Below are positions 11,079-22,138 of a stretch of DNA of 64,000 nt, in pieces. The stretch is from Papaver somniferum. Taxonomy: Eukaryota > Streptophyta > Magnoliopsida > Ranunculales > Papaveraceae. How positions within the stretch are numbered: the first letter of the stretch is position 1; every line of letters starts with the position of its first letter. The translations under genes and the position numbers were made by a program. The stretch is from assembly GCF_003573695.1 (NCBI RefSeq), contig NC_039362.1:172431690-172495689 (forward strand), written 5' to 3'. The notes beneath the pieces were generated by a model, which was not told the origin of the DNA, did no database searches, and saw only the letters and a list, made by a program, of their open reading frames with translations.

Positions 11079-11119
11079 TGGCCCCTAAATCCTTTTGAGT
11101 GGCCCCTAAAAACGCGAGG
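11079..11119 (-). repeat. right terminal inverted repeat
   Basis: Reads TGGCCCCTAAATCC through to AAAAACGCGAGG, the reverse complement of the left end. Confidence 0.9.
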
Positions 11120-11127
11120 ATTCTTTA
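11120..11127 (+). repeat. right target-site duplication of the Mutator-like element
   Basis: ATTCTTTA, identical to 3975-3982. The next bases, AGCCAATGCAGC...TCTAGCCA, resemble AGCTACCAAAGC...TCTAGCCA at 32753 after the empty site. Confidence 0.85.
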
Positions 11128-11461
11128 AGCCAATGCAGCTATAATGTCTAGCCACTGTAAGGCATCGAATTGGCTAACTAAAGAGAAATTCAACCACCCC
11201 GCATCATAGATTTTAGATATGGAAGCAGAGACAAAAAATTATTGTAGCTAGAGGATACCATACTTCAGTGGACAAATACTTCGGTTAATTAGAATGGACT
11301 CGGATACGTATAACTCCATCTGGGTATCAACCCACTTCAATCGACGTGCCAACGCAATCTGAAACCATGGAGTGCATCAGCTAAAGAACCAATTCGCTTT
11401 AACTATTTATCTATAAAACTCTAGAGAAAATCATGGGAATGACTGTTATTTGTGAACGTAC
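11128..11461. other. region where the ATPase C-terminal exons would be expected
   Basis: On the minus strand, beyond the last recognisable ATPase exon, no match to the conserved C-terminal regulatory (R) domain is seen. A short open stretch after a possible acceptor at about 11366 (ALARRLKWVDTQ...) does not resemble it. The Mutator-like element end lies 342 bases from the last exon. Confidence 0.45.
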
Positions 11462-14400
11462 CAGAGCATAGCGAGTTATAATCTTAATGATATCAAGGTT
11501 TATGTAGATGACAACATTATAAAGCCAAATAACGCCCGCCCAACCCCATCCAATCCCCTGAATCGCTGCAAAGGTCCAGTTAGCATAGACTGCAATTAAG
11601 GTTGCAATCTACACACAACAAACAGGTGTAAGTGTATATTTTCCTGAATGTTTTTACAACAGTAATGAAAAAGAGAATGTAGTGCAGAAGAGAGCAGACC
11701 AGCTGAGCAACAATGAACGCTGCTACAAGTGATATTCCAGGAGACTCAACGAAAGACAATCTGTGAGACCGAGTCAAAAATAGTAGGGCTTGGCTGATAG
11801 TGCTCACTTGCAGGTATATTGCTGATGCAAGTTTTTCGACAGTATCCTGGCCTGTACCTTGTAGACTAGAAACCTTGAGTAATGTCTACAATTTGCAACA
11901 ACAGAAGGCAATGTCAACGAAACCTGATACAAAAATGCATACATATTTCTGAATCACAGGGAAAAGAAAGCACAAGGTTTCTTACAGGAAAAAAAATTCA
12001 GTTCTGAATGCGGCCCAAAAGAAAGTGATGGTCATCGCCACCAAGTAGCTTCCAAGAACAATACCCATAACCAATATTTCTGACAGTTTCCAGCTATCTG
12101 GTAGAGGAGATGGCTTCACATTATCCCTTGCCATTGTCATTATACTACCTGCGAAAACAGTAAGAAATACGCCAAAAAAGAACCTTAAAAATTAAGGGAA
12201 AATATAAAATTTATGAGACAGATACCAAAACAGCAGACAATATGTAAGATGCTATAAAATTTAGAATTTATGTAAGACAGAAAATATAGAATTTACGGAC
12301 CATTATTTAGGATGGCAATGATTAGCACCATGAAAGGTGGAAAGTTAAACCTCCATATAACGGCAAGCACCATGAACCCAAGCTGTTATAAGAACAGCTT
12401 GTAAGTGAATAACGAAAGCGTTGGAATAGAACTTGTATAAAATAAGCATAGCGATGAATAGCAAAAGTTAACAGATAACTTACCACAGTTTGGATTTTTA
12501 TGGAAACCGCATATATCTGCAATGCAATTTCAATGTTTTATCACGAATACTTTAACATGTAGTAAACGTTATACAAGAAAATAAGAAATGGGTTTCAGTT
12601 TTGTATGGTAAGCGCCTTACCATACAACTTTTCATACTATGAAAGATGGCTCTACTTGTCAATACTGCATTGATAATAACACTAAGACCCGGTTCGGTCA
12701 AGACAAGGTCCGAAGCTCTACGAGCTGCATCAGTGGAATCAGCAACGGCTATTCCAATGTCAGCCTGGTTGAGTGCAGGAACATCATTTACTCCATCACC
12801 AGTTATTCCACATATATGTTTCCTTGCTTGGAAGCACTCCACCATCTTATATTTGTCAACTAAAACAACAAACAAACATCACATCATATTGAGGCCATAA
12901 GTTCATTTTCCGCCAGGTCCATATAATAAGTCACTTACATGTTTTCAAATTATCAAGATACATAAAAGAAGTACCAGGAGAGACTCCGGCAAAACCATCA
13001 GCTTTTTCTCTTAGGAGTGCCATACGTATGTGAAGCTTGTTCTCGCCCAAGATAGAAGATAAGGTATGCATGTTTTTGGTACCCATTCCCAGAAGGCGTC
13101 CTGTTCCCTTGGCTATTGCCAATGGATCACCTGAGAAATTACAAGCGTTAATCAGTAAAAACACAAAACTATGCGCACTCATGTGCACTGCAATTTGAAT
13201 CAGAGATATCAAGCCATACTAAACATGCCGTGAAAGATACATTTATTTAAAAGGCCCCACCTGTGATCATTTTGACATTTACACCAACGTTAAGAGCCAT
13301 TGTTATAGTCTCAGCACTGTCATGTCGAGGAGGATCGAAAAGAGGCAAGAGACCCATGAACTGCCATGGACCTCCAAGGCTCTCCTTCATTCCTTCTGGA
13401 ACTTCCTGAAGATTAAAACATATATACGGTATAATGGCATAGAAGGTGAGTAAGATGCATCAGGCAAAAAGAGGCTGAGAGGGAGACATAGAGTGCATAT
13501 ATACCTGATATGCTACAGCAAGTGCCCTTAAACCTCTCTCTGCATATTTATCTATCGCAGCTTGAACCCGACGCTCGATGCTAGACTTGTTATGTGCAAG
13601 ACCCAGAATCTGAAGACCATTTCACAATCACGACTCAGGACAAGTGATGAAGAACCACTATGCAAGAGGCTTGTAACCAAAAAGTACCTGCTCTGGTGCA
13701 CCTTTGCTGACTCGGTGCGTTTTACCTTCATTGTCAATATAAGTCAGAGCTGTACGCCTATCGGTTGGATTGAATGGAAGGAAATGAACCTCTTGAATAC
13801 CAGCGCGTGCCTATCCATACAAGAAATCCAGAGAAAACGCCAAATAACACCAAATAATTAGTAACTACTAACCAATTTGTGTTGGATTGAAGTTATGGTC
13901 CATCAGCATTGCTTACCTCCTTTACATCACCTAGCATTCCAACTAAAGCAGCGTCTATAGCGTCCTGGTTTTCAATGCTGGAGGCTCGGGCTGCCATCAG
14001 AATAACGGTATGCGGAGATACTCCTTCCATCAAAACCTGAGTAACATATAAAATGCTCAAAGTACAAGAATAGAAGGATACGAACAAGATACAAAAATAA
14101 AAAATCATTCATCCCTCAGTAAAAAATCCAAACGGTTGAAGCACTTCCTAACCTCAATGAGATCTTTATCAACTGAGGGTTTGTTCAGGGTAAGAGTTCC
14201 AGTCTTGTCACTGAAAAGCACATCCATACCAGCCAATTCCTCGATCACCGTCATTCTCTTGGTGATAGCTCCCTGAAACAAATGTCCCAATAGCACAATT
14301 AACACCAATAAAATCTATCAATTAATAACATCGCTGAAACATAACTCCGAGCCAACCTACTGAGACAAGCGATGGGAGCCAATTGCCATTATCACTGAGA

Positions 14401-15942
14401 GGACCGTAGGCAAGGCTATGGGAATCCCTCCAATAAGAAGAACCAGAAGATTGTCAATCAAGGTACAGTAAGCACGGCTTTGAATTGGGTACATTACAAT
14501 GATCTCTATTACAACCCCAACAGCAATTGAGCATATGCAGAAATTCCGAATTGCAGCCAAAACCTGAGCATCAATTAACCAACATCAAACCCCAAGTTTC
14601 AACACAAGAATATGATAAACAGTTACAGCATGAATGACACCACAAATGTGAGAGTTCCTCGCCTTTTCATATTGACCAACTTGGTTCGTAGTATCTACTA
14701 GATGTGTATGTTCTCCATAGTCTGTACAGGCTCCAGTAGCAATCACCACTGCTTCGATTTCACCTTGTACACATGTCGATCCAGAGAAGGCAAAATTACC
14801 TGTCTCATCCGTTGATGTTAAACATTCACCAGTAAGAGCACTCTGCAATGACAGAAACGGAACAGAACACCCAACAATTTTAAACCAACATAATTCCATA
14901 AATTCAATTTCCTCCATTCATCAAATGCATAATTAAACTGCAATGATATCTAAACATACCCGATCGATCTCTACAGGGTCTCCTTCAAGAAGACGGACAT
15001 CAGCAGGGATTATATCACCAAGTTTGATTCTGATTATATCTCCAGGTACCAGAACAGCTGCATCTTCCTTGTTCCACCACCCATCACGAAGGACCTAATT
15101 AAACAAACAATGATCGGATTAACCATGATATATTCGCAACAATTACACTAGTACCATACAAAACCAATCACCATCACCACATCCCACTGTAAACACCCCC
15201 ACCCACTACCACCACCACCACCCACCGCAATCATCCATAAATTAGAAAATTCCATAGAACCCCAAGATGCTAAAGCAGTAACAAACACCCCCAACTTACC
15301 AAGTTCCACCACAATCATCCATTAATTAGAAAACAAAGGTGGGAAAAGTGGGTTTTTACCATAGCTTTAGGAGCAATACTAGCCCTTACACTAGCAACAG
15401 CCTTTCCAGCTTTATTATCTTCAATCAAACTGATAGCTGAATTGAACACAATCAGGGCGATATTCCCTAGAAACACTTGCCAATTCTGCAACAAACAAAA
15501 CCCAATTCATAGTTGAAATTAACAAATCCAAATTCTGTATTAAGAAATTAAGTAGTAGGAATGGAAAATCTACTTACTGCTCCATTAGCAAGAACTATTG
15601 CCATGACCGACGCAGCTCCCAAAACCCATGAAAATGGGTTCCACATAAACCCTAGCAATCTCAAGAACTTACTCTCCCCGACCTTCTTCTTCTCAATCTT
15701 GTTGGGAACAAAGATGGCTAGTCTTTTTCTAGCATCTTTCTCAGTAAGTCCGTCTCTGGTACAACTCAAAATCTCAAATACTTTCTTCATAGATAAGAAT
15801 CTCTGAAAATCCAAGAAACCAAAATCCTTAAAATCAAAAATAAACATCATAAATTAAGCAAAAAAATAAAATAAAAATGAAAATGTTTAGAAATCTGTAC
15901 CAAGTCGGCACGCATTGCCTTCAATAGCTGTTCTGAACTCAT
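11462..15942 (-). pseudogene. plasma-membrane P-type H+-ATPase, broken
   Basis: Plant P3A proton pumps export H+ across the plasma membrane. Eighteen exons read from 15942-15901, 15802-15578, 15485-15360, 15094-14960, 14842-14663, 14563-14357, 14272-14153, 14036-13917, 13810-13688, 13609-13505, 13405-13261, 13130-12975, 12859-12621, 12516-12484, 12382-12301, 12148-11986, 11885-11700 and 11608-11462. Present are SALTGEC (actuator, TGES in the family), [26 protein letters not shown] with the phosphorylated Asp, [23 protein letters not shown] and TGDGVND. Lesions: TAG at 14359-14357, where the family has Gln before GAITKR; intron 5 donor GC at 14662-14661; an eight-T run near 11990 that shifts exon 16 against exon 17; ILNNG (12304-12302) in place of the proton-binding ILNDG; and no R domain or C-terminal Thr. 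About 844 aa remain of roughly 950. Retained introns exclude a retrocopy. Confidence 0.85.
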
Positions 15943-17924
15943 GCTTTCAAAGAAACTGTGTGAGGAACGGAGCCCAAGAAAATGGAGAGGAAGTTGAGAG
16001 AAGGGGGAGGAAAACAGAGCAGAAGAAGTTGAAAAAAGCTGAGAGAAGGGGAGGAAAGGAAGAATAAAAATGATGAGAAAATAAAAACAAAAAACGTTTC
16101 GCTTTACCGTACACTTAGTGTGGATTTGTTAGTGTACTCCTCTTCTCCTTGGCCAAATAAGAGGGTTTTTTTTTTGCTGACTCGGCGTCGGAATCTGATT
16201 AGGTCCTTAATTCGGCTCACGTTAGATGTCACACTGTTTGTTTTTTATTTTAAGTCATATCTGATGTGTTCCGTGAGTCAGGTGATATGAGTCAGAGCCA
16301 TAAGACTCAGATGAGTCAGGAAAAAACAAACAAGATGTAAGAAACAACTATAATATAGATACGAACACGGGACATAACTACGAAACGACACGATTATGTT
16401 GAATCAGAGTGTAAGAGATACATCTAGTTGAACATCCCGTGATTATTTAAATTCCGAGATAAACATCTCATATGCATAAAATGGTAACACCTTGTTTGGA
16501 ACTGACTCGCGATCTAAAATCGGACTTCGACTGGAATCAGATGTCATATCGTTGCTTATATTTTATTTTATTTTTGATGTTTGATAGGAGCTTTGACTCG
16601 ACTCATATATCTGACTCAGAATTGTTTGAATCAGGCATTATTTTTTACCTGATTTGTTAGGCACATATCTAACTAGACTCAAAAAGAAAAAATTATAACT
16701 CGTCCAATTTATAATTTTTGAATTAAATGGAATGAGCTAAAGTCAAATATAAGTTAATTAGATCCAGAAGAGTCAGGTAAGTTAGAACCAGATGTCAAAT
16801 CATTGTCTTTGTCATTTTCCCAATGTCTAATTCCATATTTGACTCGGAACTATTTGAGTTTAATATCCCGATTCAAAATCAGCAGGGGAACTAGAGATGG
16901 AAGACATCTCGGGCTTGACCAATTTTCTACCCAGGGCCAAAACCTAAAATTAATACATAAAATTTTGGTCGATAGATATGCGGAATTAAAAAATTATTTT
17001 TGTTGGCTTTGGGAGTGGCTTCAGCCAGGATAAGCCAGGCTATAGCTTTGCCATTGTTCAAAAGTTTTCAATAATTCTAATGTTTAATAATTTTTGACTT
17101 AGGACGTAGTGAATTAGGTTCAGATGCAATGAGACATATTCTAAATCCAGACAAGTCATAAAAGAAAAAAAATATATTGTATACTTCGTGTTTAAACATG
17201 TGAAACATGATAAAATATCAATGTTGTATCACAATAACAAGTAAATTTTGGTACAATTGGTGTATCACGCGTAAATAGAAAAATTCATGATATTTGAGAG
17301 ATGTTATAGAAATAGGATTATATTGTTCTGATTTGATAATTTGTCTTCTTTACTACCTCATGCGCGAAATTAAATAGGCCCAAAAGAGAAGAATACGCGT
17401 ACAACATCATATTACCACGATAACTTCTTGACTGCTACTGAATTTCGTTGAAATGTAGAGTCATGTCACATCGAGGTAAGGAGTGACGGAACCAAGTTTC
17501 AAGATAGGAGAAAAATAAATAAATTTTGGAGTTCAACTCGCTATTGGATGAAAACATTAATTAATTTTCAAATTATCTTGCAAGACTAAAAACTTAATAA
17601 AGAACCTTCACAACCAAGGATGGACTCGTTCTTAAGGTTTTCTTCACCTCATAAATTTATAATTGTTCGGACTAGTAGCAATTTGTATAAAACAACACAA
17701 TACTAATAAAACTAGTGTCTGCTTTAGCAGTACCCGCCTCTAGCAATCGACATAGTTTTTAAAATCTTACGATTCGATTCAAAAATTTCCAAAACAATCT
17801 GAATCCCAACTATGAATAGATTCCATTGTGAATCTTACGGTTCACATTTTGACTCGTGTGATTTGCACCGATTCATAAGGCATACAAGTCTAAATATGTT
17901 TTTACCATGTGATTTTTATTAAAA
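15943..17924. other. upstream flank of the ATPase pseudogene, no gene seen
   Basis: 15943-16090 is purine-rich (GAGAAGGGGGAGG-type) and would be the 5' leader and promoter side. Between about 16350 and 16590 the sequence is duplicated, with changes, at 29830-30005 (words AACACGRGAYA, GACACGATTAT, GAGTGTAAGAGA, TAAACATCTCRTAT). GAGTCAG and GACTCA words are frequent at 16200-16870. The rest is AT-rich with nothing recognisable. Confidence 0.5.
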
Positions 17925-20209
17925 TTATTTTTTTTGAGGCATTTTTTTTGAAGGGAAGCCGGACATAAAAATCCTGAAACTTTATTAATTACCCCATTGA
18001 CACTGAGGTTAGAAGAGATACAATCTGTTGGGGAAGAAGCATTCCACCTAAATGTTACATTTTCATGCATAGAATATTAACATAAATTATGAGCCAGCTG
18101 ATTAACAGGTTTTGGAACATGAATAAACTTAATATTCGGGAAGGAATTAGCCTCATTACAAATATGTAGGATCACCGAACGAATACTCCATGGTATTTCT
18201 CTAGAATCTCCTAGAGTGGCAGATATCACATTCTTTGTGTCACCTTCAATGATAACATGTTGCAGAGATAGGATTTTCGCAAAAGAAACACCCAATTTAC
18301 GGACAATAGACTCTGCCAGCAGTGAAGAAGTAGCATCAAAAGTGGATGTTTCGCAACCTAAAAAGAGACCATCATGATCTTGCGCAATTTCACCGACAAC
18401 TCCTTTATTTGGAACAAAGGCCACGTCCACATTAATTTTAATAAAAGGCTCACCCAGAGATGACCATTGCAGAACATATGCACATTGGGCCAGATCAGGC
18501 GAATGAGACCGATGTTGCTGAATGCAAAGATTGGAGTCCAAGGCAGCTTTACGAAGAATCACCTCCGAAGAGTAAACATGGCCAAAAAAACACCATACCG
18601 TTTCTTAATTTCCATACATTCCAAAGAATACAAACCCTGTGAATGAAACTGTGCTCCATATTTTGCTTCATCCAGAATTCAATAATACTCAAAGGGTTTT
18701 CATTGAAACCAGAAGGATCATAATCTAGCGAAGCTTGTCTAAATGTCATAATGGTAAGAGGATCACACTCATCAAACAACAGATGAAAAACTGATTCTTC
18801 TTTTTGATTAAATAGGATACACATATTGTCATTATGATGCGAAAATCTGTTTATATTTTGTTTAACAGCGACGCCCCCATGTAATAATTTCCATATAAAA
18901 ATATGAATCTTTGGAAAGGATTTTAGTAAAAGACCAAATTTTTTTCCAAGAAAATTGACTGATGGCAGAAGAAATAGGAACTTCATTGGTCAATAGATGA
19001 TACCAGGATTTAGCAGAAAATTTACCTATTGTAGTGCATGACCAGGTTAGTATATCATCCTCTCCAAAACTTGTAACTATATCAGTTATCTTCTGCACAA
19101 TGTCTGGAGCAAATAATTCCTATAAAATATTAATTTTTCAATAATTATTCTCATGATCAATGAGATCCCAGATAGTATGAACATCAGTAGAAGATTCAAA
19201 ATTTCTACGTAACAGAGGCTCCATATGATTTGGTAACTAAGGATTTTCAAAAAATTTCACCTTTGCACCATTAGCCACTTGCCAAGAGACCCTATTCTCC
19301 ATAATATGTCTAACTTCCGACATGTTGTACCATATTGCTGATCACTTATTAGTCGGAGAAGCAGTCCAATCAGAAGAATCCCCTAAGTATTTTGCGACAT
19401 TATTTGAACCCACATAGTATCCTCCTCTTCCAAGAATCTTCACACCAACTTACAGATTAGAGATTTAGTCATCAGTACAGTATTTCAAATTCCCAAAACC
19501 ACCTGAATCTTAAAAAAAACCATTTCCCGCCAGTTAATAAAGTGCGTCTTTCTTTCCTCCAGAGAATGACCCCACCAAAAGCATCTCTGGGTCTTATCAA
19601 TATTGTTTGTAACCCCTTTTGGTAGTAGACAAATACCCATCGCATAAACAGGGATTGTTGATAACGTAGAGTTGCAAAGAACATTCCTACCATCCAAGTT
19701 GAAAAAATGTTATCTCCATCCTGATTGCTTAGCAACAAATATATCAGTTAGAATCTTGAAATACTGTAGTCTGATTTTAATGGGTATATACCCAAGTACT
19801 TCTCTTCTACTGATATTTCCTGAACACCCAAATCTTGAATAGTAGACTGCTTCCTAATGGCAGATACACCTCTACTAAAGTGAATAACAAAATTTTTGAA
19901 TTGATTTGTTGACCAGACATCAAAGCATATTCTTCCAAAATTTTCTTCAGATTAGGAACATTAACTCTTGAATGTTCACCAAAGAAAATAGATCATCTGC
20001 GAACATTAGGTGACTAAATGTTGGAGACAAACTATTTATTTTGAAAACTTGGTATAAACCTTGACTTTTAGAGAATGAGTCGTACTTTGAGTTCCCATTA
20101 AACGAAGCATATTACCCAAGAAGGACGAGTTAACTATGTCATACGCTTTTTCCATGTCCACATTCAAAGCAAAATGACCGTTCATAGCATAAGAATTGTT
20201 TCATTGAAT

Positions 20210-20214
20210 GTAGT
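20210..20214 (+). repeat. 5-bp target duplication of the solo LTR
   Basis: GTAGT, repeated at 21860-21864. Removing the LTR and one copy restores the LINE reading VAKELLHSMK across the junction. Confidence 0.9.
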
Positions 20215-20347
20215 TGTAACACCCCGTGTTTTTAGCATGGAGAACGCTAAAAGATGCGCCATTTTCTTGTGATGAAGCTTCATCCAAAGCTTCTGTTGTG
20301 TTGGAAAAGGAAGATTGTCCCTTGGCCAATGCGTTGACAATGTTCAG

Positions 20348-20522
20348 CCAACATGGCTGCACATCGGGTTGGCAGCGGACAGCCAACATGGAGGGACATC
20401 AGGTTGGCAGTGGACATCCCACATGGCTGCACATCGGGTTGGCAGCGGACAACCAACATGGATGGACATCGGGTTGGCAGCGGACATCCAACATGGCCGG
20501 GTACATGGCAACGACCATGAAT
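20348..20522 (+). repeat. 35-bp minisatellite in the solo LTR
   Basis: CCAACATGG...GGTTGGCAGCGGACA units start at 20348, 20383, 20418, 20453 and 20488 (partial), an exact 35-base period. The open frame across it is a consequence of the repeat, not a gene. Confidence 0.95.
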
Positions 20523-20535
20523 AGTAAAAGTGGGG

Positions 20536-20992
20536 AGTTGATGAATGATTTTTCCTCCCCTAATCAAAGTTGTAAAAATGTTAAGTTAACATATATAGGG
20601 AGGGTTACTTGGTTGAAGGTGCATATACGGACCATGCACCAAGTGAGATAGCCTTAGAGATGTACATTCATCACGGCTGGACATTGTAGTGGCCTATGGG
20701 CCAAAGACGGAAGTATAGCCATCACGACCCTTCACGGGACATGCCTCAGTAAATGTTCAGCCGTCATGGCCGGACATTGAAACTGGCATGTGAGCCAGAA
20801 CTGAATGTACAACCATTATTGCCATACATCGCAGTTATCCAGAATAGTAAGGTGCAGCCATCATGGCCTGGGGAGTCAATGAATGATTTTTTCTCCCCCA
20901 ATTTGAGTTCTAAAACTGTCAAATTAACATATATAGGGAGGGGTAGTTGGTTGATGGTGCATATGCGGACTATGCACCAAGTAAGCTTCATA
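20536..20992 (+). repeat. duplicated TATA-containing block in the solo LTR
   Basis: About 115 bases at 20536-20650 recur at 20876-20992. Both contain GAATGATTTTT, TAACATATATAGGGAGG and GGTGCATATRCGGAC...CATGCACCAAGT. ACATATATAGGG is a plausible TATA box, so the LTR carries two potential promoters about 340 bases apart. Confidence 0.7.
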
Positions 20993-22138
20993 GCTTAGCC
21001 GGAAGAGTATAAATGATGCCTAAGGCTCATTTATAGTTTTGTAGCCTCGCGAAGAGGGAATTTGATACTTAGGCATCCTTATGCCATATTGCGGACCAAA
21101 CATGCATCACTTCGATGCATTTTGACGGAACGGCCTATACGGACTAGGCCATTACCTTTATTGCTTGGCCACGGCCTCACAAACGAGTTGGGTTAAGTTT
21201 CTGTCCCTTCGATGATGAACTACGATCTTTGCTTAATCCCTTTCGAGTAGGGAAGGGTACGTAGGCAGCCACAATGAGTTAAAGCGTTGCCGGTCCAGCA
21301 CTCTGTCGCTCATATCATCTAATTGTGAGATGATTGCGACATTCTGGCCCCTCATATCATCTAAGCTCGGTAGCTCGACGCAAGAGATGATTGCAGCCAT
21401 AATTGATGAGGCTTAGTTGCATGCCAGCAAGTGGATGCTCATACTTCATATCAAGCTACAAAGAGCAAGTTATAGCCTATCTGGAGGCTAAAAACCCGAG
21501 TGTCGTAATTTATCTCAAGAGGAGTCCATTTTGATGGGAAACAAACCAAAGATCAAGACATGTGGATCTATATGGTCACTCGAATTTAGCCAAATTCCAT
21601 CGTTTAAGGCCTCAAAGGGTCGTTTTAGCCGTTTAAAGAAAGTCTTTATTTTCTTAATGAACCTTCTGCGGAAAGAGGGTAAGTTGGAAAGGTGTGGAAG
21701 CTAATTTTGCCGCATCATTCTCTACGAGCATACTTGCAAGAGAAAATGGAAGTGCATTTTCCTAGTCTTAAGGCCCGGATCGTATCTTCATCACGGCGCA
21801 CCGGGAAGTTGCGGCTTGCGGGGCAACGCGCCAAAGGCGTAATTTTGCGGTCCGTCACAGTAGTAGTTCCTTTGCCACAATTATATTATCCAGAATTCGC
21901 CTCCCCAGAACAAATGTATTCTGCAACCATCTAATGAATGTATCTAAGTATGGCTTAATTCTATTTTCTAGAATTTTTTCCACAACTTTATACACAACAT
22001 TACACAATGCTATAGGACGATAGTCAGACGCACACTCATGATTTTTGATCTTAGGAACAAGAGTAATGTTGGTGTAGTTTAAAAAATCAGGGAACAAAAC
22101 ATATTGAAACATCATTTTAATTGATTTTGTTAGAGCAC

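Larger units (their letters stand above)
3983..11119. mobile_element. Mutator-like DNA transposon (7137 bp) carrying PMD and FAR1-like genes
   Basis: The ends are inverted repeats of about 41 bases, flanked by 8-base direct duplications. Inside are a FAR1-like DNA-binding reading frame (plus), an unknown reading frame (minus) and an intact plant mobile domain gene (minus). FAR1-type zinc-binding domains are typical N-termini of MULE transposases, and PMD domains are known to travel in plant transposons, which supports the MULE assignment. No MULE catalytic core or SWIM domain is visible, so mobilisation would have to be in trans. Non-coding parts hold three families of tandem repeats and a dense inverted-pair motif array. 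The element sits between tRNA-His copy 1 and the 3' end of the ATPase pseudogene. An 8-base duplication would also suit hAT, but the coding content argues against that. Confidence 0.8.
20215..21859 (+). mobile_element. solo LTR (1645 bp) of a Ty3/gypsy-type element
   Basis: Starts TGTAACACCCCGTG and ends GGTCCGTCACA, the TG...CA ends of an LTR, between perfect GTAGT duplications. No internal domain or second LTR is present, so it is the product of LTR-LTR recombination. It holds a 35-base minisatellite (20348-20522) and a duplicated TATA-containing block (20536-20650 and 20876-20992). It lies within the reverse transcriptase region of the LINE, so it is younger than the LINE. The superfamily is inferred from the TGTAACACCC start. 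Confidence 0.9.
17925..22138 (-). mobile_element. degenerate LINE (non-LTR retrotransposon), split by a solo LTR
   Basis: Read on the minus strand, ORF2 blocks appear in the expected order. The reverse transcriptase starts at about 22138 with NITLVPKI, SDYRPIALCNVVYKVVEKIL and LDNIIVAKELL. After the solo LTR come FALNVDMEKAYDIV (motif A, near 20150), MFADDLFSL (motif C, near 19995) and STIPVYAMGICLLPKG (about 19650). Then come the zf-RVT-like stretch (IHIFIWKLLHGGVAVKQNI, near 18900) and the RNase H domain at 18562-18077 (KINVDVAFVPNKG, SLLAESIVRKLG, IIEGDTKNVI, NQLAHNLC). A terminal segment GGATTTTTATGTCCGGC resembles plant LINE 3' ends, and an A-rich tail lies near 17925-17945. Many frameshifts and stops make it inactive. 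No endonuclease domain is seen, so it is 5' truncated or disrupted at 22139. Confidence 0.8.

Noticed and set aside
20226..20651. 141-aa open frame with WQRT-type repeats in the solo LTR
   Set aside because: The repeats are the translation of a 35-bp minisatellite; the frame lies within an LTR.
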